Shown here piece by piece: positions 35,518 through 39,449 of a stretch of 39,449 nucleotides of DNA. The notes beneath the pieces were generated by a model. The model had not been told where the DNA came from. It made no database searches and saw only the letters and a list, made by a program, of their open reading frames with translations. The position numbers were made by a program, and so were the translations under genes. Position 1 is the stretch's first letter. Every line of letters starts with the position of its first letter. Location of the stretch: positions 1 through 39,449 of the forward strand of contig SHAT01000016.1 of the NCBI GenBank assembly GCA_004213175.1. Direction: 5' to 3'. Source of the DNA: Pseudomonadota bacterium (GTDB taxonomy: Bacteria > SAR324 > NAC60-12).

Positions 35518-37539
35518 TCAAAAATAAAATTGAGTCGATCGATTTTGACTGTCGAATGAATATTCGTCACGAGTATGAATTTCAGTATCAACAATCTCAT
35601 CCGGGATTTCGTTTATGAAACGAGAACGCTGGCTCATTCCTCCGGAATAGCCTGATGAAACAACCGGTGCAGTGATGAGTAAATGGTTTTTTGCGCGTGT
35701 CATGGCAACATAAAACAAGCGACGTTCTTCTTCAATTTGTTCCTCTGTCTCCATACTGCGTTGATGTGGGAACATTCCTTCCGTCAGCCCAATTACAAAA
35801 ACCAGACTCCATTCCAGCCCCTTGGCCTGATGAATAGTTGTCAAGGTCAAGGTGTCCTGATTGTCCTGCTGATCTGCTTCATGCTCTGTGATAATGCTTG
35901 AACCAACCAATGATAATTCGTTTAAAAACGCTTCCAATGTTTCATAATTGCCTGAAAATTCTTCAAGATAGCGAATATCTGTATCTCGTTGAGCCGCGTT
36001 CTCATAGCTGCTGAACAGCACATCACGGTAAAAGTTCTGGTATAAAATGCTGATCATCTGCGAGGGAGTTGTGCTTTCAGAGAGCATCTGTTGAAATATC
36101 TCCAGTAGCAAGTTCCAACTTTCTATTGCCTTCTTTGGTATCAGTTTTTGCAGTTCGGCATTCTCTTTGGTCAGCCTTACTGCCTGTTGATTTTGAAAAA
36201 CACTGAAGATCCTGTTTGCGGTATTATTCCCAATTCCGGGGAGAAGACGCAGCAAGCGTATCCAGGAAATTTCATCAAGCGGATTAAAAAGGACTTTGAG
36301 AAATGAAGTCACATCTTTAATGTGAGCTTGTTCAAAAAACTTAACTCCTGAATGAACCACGAAAGGTATCCCTGCATGGGTCAACACAACTTGAAGCGCA
36401 GCTGACTGCACATGATTGCGGTAGAGCACACTCATTTCCTTTAATGAAATATCCTGATCCCGGAAATTGAGAATATTATCTAGTATCAATTCTGCTTCAT
36501 CCTGAGCCGCCCAGACATGGTGTATGACAGGTTTATCACCATCAGATAAAGAACTAAACAGGTTCTTTTTAAACTGACGTGTGTTATAATTGATGCTCTG
36601 GTTAGCAGCTTCCAGAATTTCTGGAGTACTGCGGTAATTTTCTTCCATGTAGTAGGTCTCAGCTTTGTAACGTTCGGGAAAATCAAGCATATTTCCAAAA
36701 TCCGCACCGCGCCAGCTGTAGATTGATTGAGCATCGTCACCGACAACCATTATGTTTTTATGTGGCAAAGACAGACGATATAAAATGTTGGCTTGAACCT
36801 GATTGGTGTCCTGATATTCATCTACAAGGATATATTTAATTTGCTCACAAAGCGGAAGACCTTCACCATGCCGAAGAAGCAGTTCCAGCCAGTTTTCTAG
36901 TAGGTCATCAAAATCCATCACTTGTCCGCTTTTTTTCTTGCGTCGGTAGCAAGAGAGCACATTGAGAAAAATATCAATGTGCTCAGAAAAGTGCGGATAA
37001 TCGGCAGATAATAATTGCTCAAGGTGGAAATTGCGTTCTTGATAGACAAGTTCCAGTATCATTTTGTGAGTGCAGAAACGATTGAAGGCTAGGGAAAAAA
37101 TATTTTGCAGGACAGCGGCTTTTGGGAAATATTTTCCCGGCTTACCAATTGTTTCTGCAAGTGAGGCTTTTATAAGGTCTCTAGAGTCTGAGGAATCCAA
37201 AATGCTGAAATTATTTTTATAGTTTAGCAATTTGGCGTTTCGTCTCAGGAAACGGCTACCCACACTGTGGAAGGTTCCGTGAATAATCTTTTGTTGTTCA
37301 GTAGTATTTTTGAGAGCTCTGCTTACCCTTAGAGCCATTTCATTGGCAGCCTTGTTGGTGAAAGTTAACAAAAGGATCGAAGAAGCAGGAATGCCGGAAT
37401 GAATCAGCTCTGCTACACGGTGAGTTATTACCCGTGTTTTTCCACTGCCTGCACCAGCAATGACAAGCGCGGGTCCGGATTTATGTTTGACGATTTTACG
37501 CTGGACAGGATTTAATGATTCTATCGACCAGTTGGTCAT
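35518..37539 (-). CDS. UvrD/Rep/PcrA-family ATP-dependent DNA helicase
   Basis: A 673-residue superfamily 1A 3'-5' helicase. Motif Ia-type Q motif LNPVQRKIV, Walker A AGAGSGKT (28-35), Walker B LVDEYQDTN, motif III GDDAQSIYSWRGAD, motif IV YRS in EENYRSTPEI, motif V TIHQAKGLEWSLVFV and motif VI YVAMTRAK are all present. The length is nearer to Rep (673 in E. coli) and short PcrA than to UvrD, but motifs alone do not separate them, so no gene symbol is given. No RecB-type nuclease domain. Divergent from ftsY, with 98 bases between the two starts. Confidence 0.93.
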   Translation of the reverse strand: MTNWSIESLNPVQRKIVKHKSGPALVIAGAGSGKTRVITHRVAELIHSGIPASSILLLTFTNKAANEMALRVSRALKNTTEQQKIIHGTFHSVGSRFLRRNAKLLNYKNNFSILDSSDSRDLIKASLAETIGKPGKYFPKAAVLQNIFSLAFNRFCTHKMILELVYQERNFHLEQLLSADYPHFSEHIDIFLNVLSCYRRKKKSGQVMDFDDLLENWLELLLRHGEGLPLCEQIKYILVDEYQDTNQVQANILYRLSLPHKNIMVVGDDAQSIYSWRGADFGNMLDFPERYKAETYYMEENYRSTPEILEAANQSINYNTRQFKKNLFSSLSDGDKPVIHHVWAAQDEAELILDNILNFRDQDISLKEMSVLYRNHVQSAALQVVLTHAGIPFVVHSGVKFFEQAHIKDVTSFLKVLFNPLDEISWIRLLRLLPGIGNNTANRIFSVFQNQQAVRLTKENAELQKLIPKKAIESWNLLLEIFQQMLSESTTPSQMISILYQNFYRDVLFSSYENAAQRDTDIRYLEEFSGNYETLEAFLNELSLVGSSIITEHEADQQDNQDTLTLTTIHQAKGLEWSLVFVIGLTEGMFPHQRSMETEEQIEEERRLFYVAMTRAKNHLLITAPVVSSGYSGGMSQRSRFINEIPDEIVDTEIHTRDEYSFDSQNRSTQFYF

Positions 37540-37637
37540 TTTGTAGATGGTGTAATAAGGAACTTACTTTAAGTTGATATGATAACAATATCTTCAGATT
37601 TTAATCTAAAACAAAAACAACAAGCAAAATAATTTCC

Positions 37638-39011
37638 ATGTTTATCGAAGAAATAAAACTAATTTATACTAATTTTACGGCACAGGTAAATCAATTATTA
37701 AGCGAACTTTTCAATGACGGTGTGCTGATTCCAGAGGAGAAGATGCCTTTGATAATGGTGGGAATCTCTTTATTCATATTACTGGTATTTCTCTCAGTTT
37801 GGTTTTGTCTCCGTAGGAGAAGGTTGAAAAATAAAGCCCCGCATGAACTCAGCGGACGTGCCAAAGAGAAACGACTTGAGCAGCTGGAAAAAGAGCGGTC
37901 CAAAGAGCGTGAGTTGCAGATCAAGCAAGAAGAAAAATTGCAGCACGAAAAAGAGGCCGCGCAAATTGCAAAGTCGGAAGAGAAGGAAAAAGGTCTTCAG
38001 GAGAAGATTGCCACCATGGAGGAAGAACGCAGGAATCAACAAGTTCTTGAGCGTGAAATAGAAAAAGAAGTTGAAAAAGAGGAGCAGCTTATTAAGGTTG
38101 ACTCGTTCATCGAACGACTCAGAAATGGTGTCGCTAAGACAAGGACACATATTCTTAACAATTTGACTGAAGCGGTTTTAGGGAAAAAAGAAATTGATGA
38201 AGATCTCCTCGATGATCTGGAAGAAGTCCTTATTAGCTCTGACATTGGCCCGGAAACTACTCAGCGTATTCTTGAGTCAATTACGGCAAAGGTAGAGCGT
38301 AAAGAGTTGACCAATCCCGAAGTTTTGCAGAAAGAAATACAACTGGAAATTGAAAAGATAATGAGTAAAACATATACCGTACCAAGTGCTTCCGAGTGTA
38401 AACCATTGATTTTACTTTTTGTAGGTGTAAACGGTGTTGGTAAAACGACAACTATTGGTAAAATAGCGGCTCAATATTGCCAGCAGGGGAAAAAAGTGCT
38501 GATGGGGGCAGGTGACACTTTCCGCGCTGCTGCAATTGATCAATTGGCAGAATGGAGCAAAAGGGCTGATTGTGATATTGTCAAAAAGGAACCAGGAAGT
38601 GATCCTTCTGCTGTGATGTACGAAACTGTTCAAAAAAGTTTGGATGAAGATTATGACGTGGTGATCTGTGATACTGCAGGGCGTCTTCACACTAAAAAGA
38701 ATTTAATGGAAGAATTAAAGAAAATGATCCGCGTTATACGTAAATTGATCCCGGACGCACCTCATGAAGTATTGCTGGTACTGGACGCGACTACGGGACA
38801 AAACGCTATTTTTCAAACAAGAGAATTCCTTGAAGCTGCTGATTTAACCGGATTGGTTATTACAAAATTGGATGGTACATCCAAAGGCGGTGTCGTTATC
38901 GGAATTGTCAATGAGTTTGATATTCCTGTTCGTTACATAGGCTTAGGTGAGCAAATTAAAGATCTGAGACTTTTTGACGCCAAGCAGTTTACTGAATCAA
39001 TCTTTGCTTAA
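37638..39011 (+). CDS. ftsY: signal recognition particle receptor FtsY with N-terminal membrane anchor
   Basis: A 457-residue SRP receptor GTPase that docks ribosome-nascent chain complexes at the inner membrane. Residues 36-58 form a clear membrane helix followed by RRRR, then a long charged coiled-coil-like A domain (about 65-155, rich in Lys/Glu). The N domain starts near 156 and the G domain follows: P-loop GVNGVGKT (263-270), GDTFRAAA, DTAGRLHTKKNL (345-356), TKLDGTSKGG (409-418), and the C-terminal GLGEQIKDLRLFD. E. coli FtsY lacks a true membrane helix, so this is a membrane-anchored form. ATG at 37638. Confidence 0.95.
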   Translation: MFIEEIKLIYTNFTAQVNQLLSELFNDGVLIPEEKMPLIMVGISLFILLVFLSVWFCLRRRRLKNKAPHELSGRAKEKRLEQLEKERSKERELQIKQEEKLQHEKEAAQIAKSEEKEKGLQEKIATMEEERRNQQVLEREIEKEVEKEEQLIKVDSFIERLRNGVAKTRTHILNNLTEAVLGKKEIDEDLLDDLEEVLISSDIGPETTQRILESITAKVERKELTNPEVLQKEIQLEIEKIMSKTYTVPSASECKPLILLFVGVNGVGKTTTIGKIAAQYCQQGKKVLMGAGDTFRAAAIDQLAEWSKRADCDIVKKEPGSDPSAVMYETVQKSLDEDYDVVICDTAGRLHTKKNLMEELKKMIRVIRKLIPDAPHEVLLVLDATTGQNAIFQTREFLEAADLTGLVITKLDGTSKGGVVIGIVNEFDIPVRYIGLGEQIKDLRLFDAKQFTESIFA

Positions 39012-39353
39012 TATTTCTGAACTATATAACGGGAAGTCTTTAAAGTGTTTTTCCAAATTTTTCCTAAACAATTTTTTTGTTGAGTTCTCTAAAAAATTTT
39101 CTGTAGATCTGATTGGGCTGTAATAACTTTTGTAACCTAACATTGGCATTTAACCCTAATGTTTTAGATAAAAGAATTTTAATTTGTAAAACTGAATTTT
39201 GAAGAGGGTAAACCCAAAATGTTTACCAACAGCGAAATTGTTATTTGCTAGATTTTTAGCCAATTTCTTCGTGTACATGTCTACTAGCTCAACAGATAGA
39301 ATTGAAAAAGGGTTGTATAGTGGCTTATTAAATTCTTAAAATTGAAAATCAGC
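39012..39353. other. intergenic region after ftsY
   Basis: About 340 AT-rich bases between ftsY and the convergent partial permease gene. I see no open frame of note, no GC-rich hairpin with T-run, and no RNA gene. Confidence 0.6.
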
Positions 39354-39449
39354 TTATACACGGTAATTAGACAATAACCAGATGGCCAGCGCGAGAAAAA
39401 TTAAATTTCCACTCCATGCAGCGAGGAACGGTATGATTAAACCTGCACT
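39354..39449 (-). CDS. C-terminal end of a probable LptF/LptG permease (partial)
   Basis: The last 31 residues of a membrane protein; the rest is beyond the right edge. The frame reads a hydrophobic segment, AGLIIPFLAAWSGNLIFLAL, then AIWLLSNYRV and a stop at 39354-39356. The PFLAAWxxNLIFLxLAIWLL pattern resembles the last transmembrane helix of LptF/LptG (YjgP/YjgQ), permeases that lift LPS from the inner membrane with LptB and LptC. The stretch is too short to tell F from G or to exclude other membrane proteins. Confidence 0.5.
   Translation of the reverse strand, partial: SAGLIIPFLAAWSGNLIFLALAIWLLSNYRV

Noticed and set aside
35315-35527. 70-codon frame overlapping the end of msrA and the end of the helicase gene
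   Set aside because: It starts inside msrA in another frame and has no protein-like motif.
37576-37592. GATAT/ATATC inverted repeat between the helicase gene and ftsY
   Set aside because: Arms of only five AT bases are expected by chance in DNA of this composition.

Overview
The window is a gene-dense, AT-rich chromosomal segment from a Gram-negative bacterium. Envelope evidence is an LpxL-type acyltransferase, a DUF374 acyltransferase, a LapA-like protein, a probable LptF/LptG end and several Sec-type signal peptides. The F0 genes stand as a separate atpZ-atpI-atpB-atpE cluster away from F1, and several genes seem to use TTG starts. Together with the mix of housekeeping and scavenging genes this suggests a marine deltaproteobacterium or SAR324-like lineage; that placement is inference from gene style, not a phylogenetic result. 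The length of about 39 kb would also fit a fosmid-sized insert. I saw no tRNA, rRNA, CRISPR array, transposase, phage gene or recognisable defence locus.

Layout. 1-217: start of leuA (minus). 530-763: a mini-protein with DnaJ-like CxxCxG motifs. 770-5902: minus-strand run of thrC, LpxL-like acyltransferase, alpha/beta hydrolase-fold protein lacking the nucleophile Ser, exported FecR-domain protein, and a short prepilin peptidase. 6010-7085: an exported unknown and a MaoC-like hydratase. 7477-9620: a Pit phosphate transporter with its DUF47/PhoU-like partner. 9763-11157: a more GC-rich MFS exporter. 11197-17537: a minus-strand operon of P1 (DmpA-type) peptidase, oligopeptide-type binding protein, two permeases, a BDH2-like SDR and a FAH-family hydrolase, with no ATPase gene. 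17741-21622: acs and prpE. 22077-23995: atpZ-I-B-E with a good terminator. 24190-26535: aroC, a tiny membrane protein, and a DHH phosphoesterase. 26566-27249: DUF374 acyltransferase. 27408-29430: an unknown protein starting in a T9A10 tract, then trkH. 29482-32085: a RelA-like (p)ppGpp synthetase without ACT domain, and a Nudix hydrolase upstream. 32290-35363: rlmH, a LapA-TPR protein, recO, msrA. 35518-37539: UvrD/Rep helicase. 37638-39011: membrane-anchored ftsY. 39354-39449: the last residues of a probable LptF/LptG permease.

Most of the segment is core metabolism, envelope and stress-response genes. The part most like an under-described functional unit is the 11.2-17.5 kb operon: uptake of a small peptide-like or amide-containing substrate, hydrolysis by an autoprocessing N-terminal-nucleophile peptidase, then oxidation and C-C cleavage by the SDR/FAH pair. 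Other points of note are a G9 tract inside the FecR-domain gene, the T9A10 tract at a start codon, the LapA-TPR fusion, and the unusual domain make-up of the Rel protein. No clear novel system is proven by the sequence alone.
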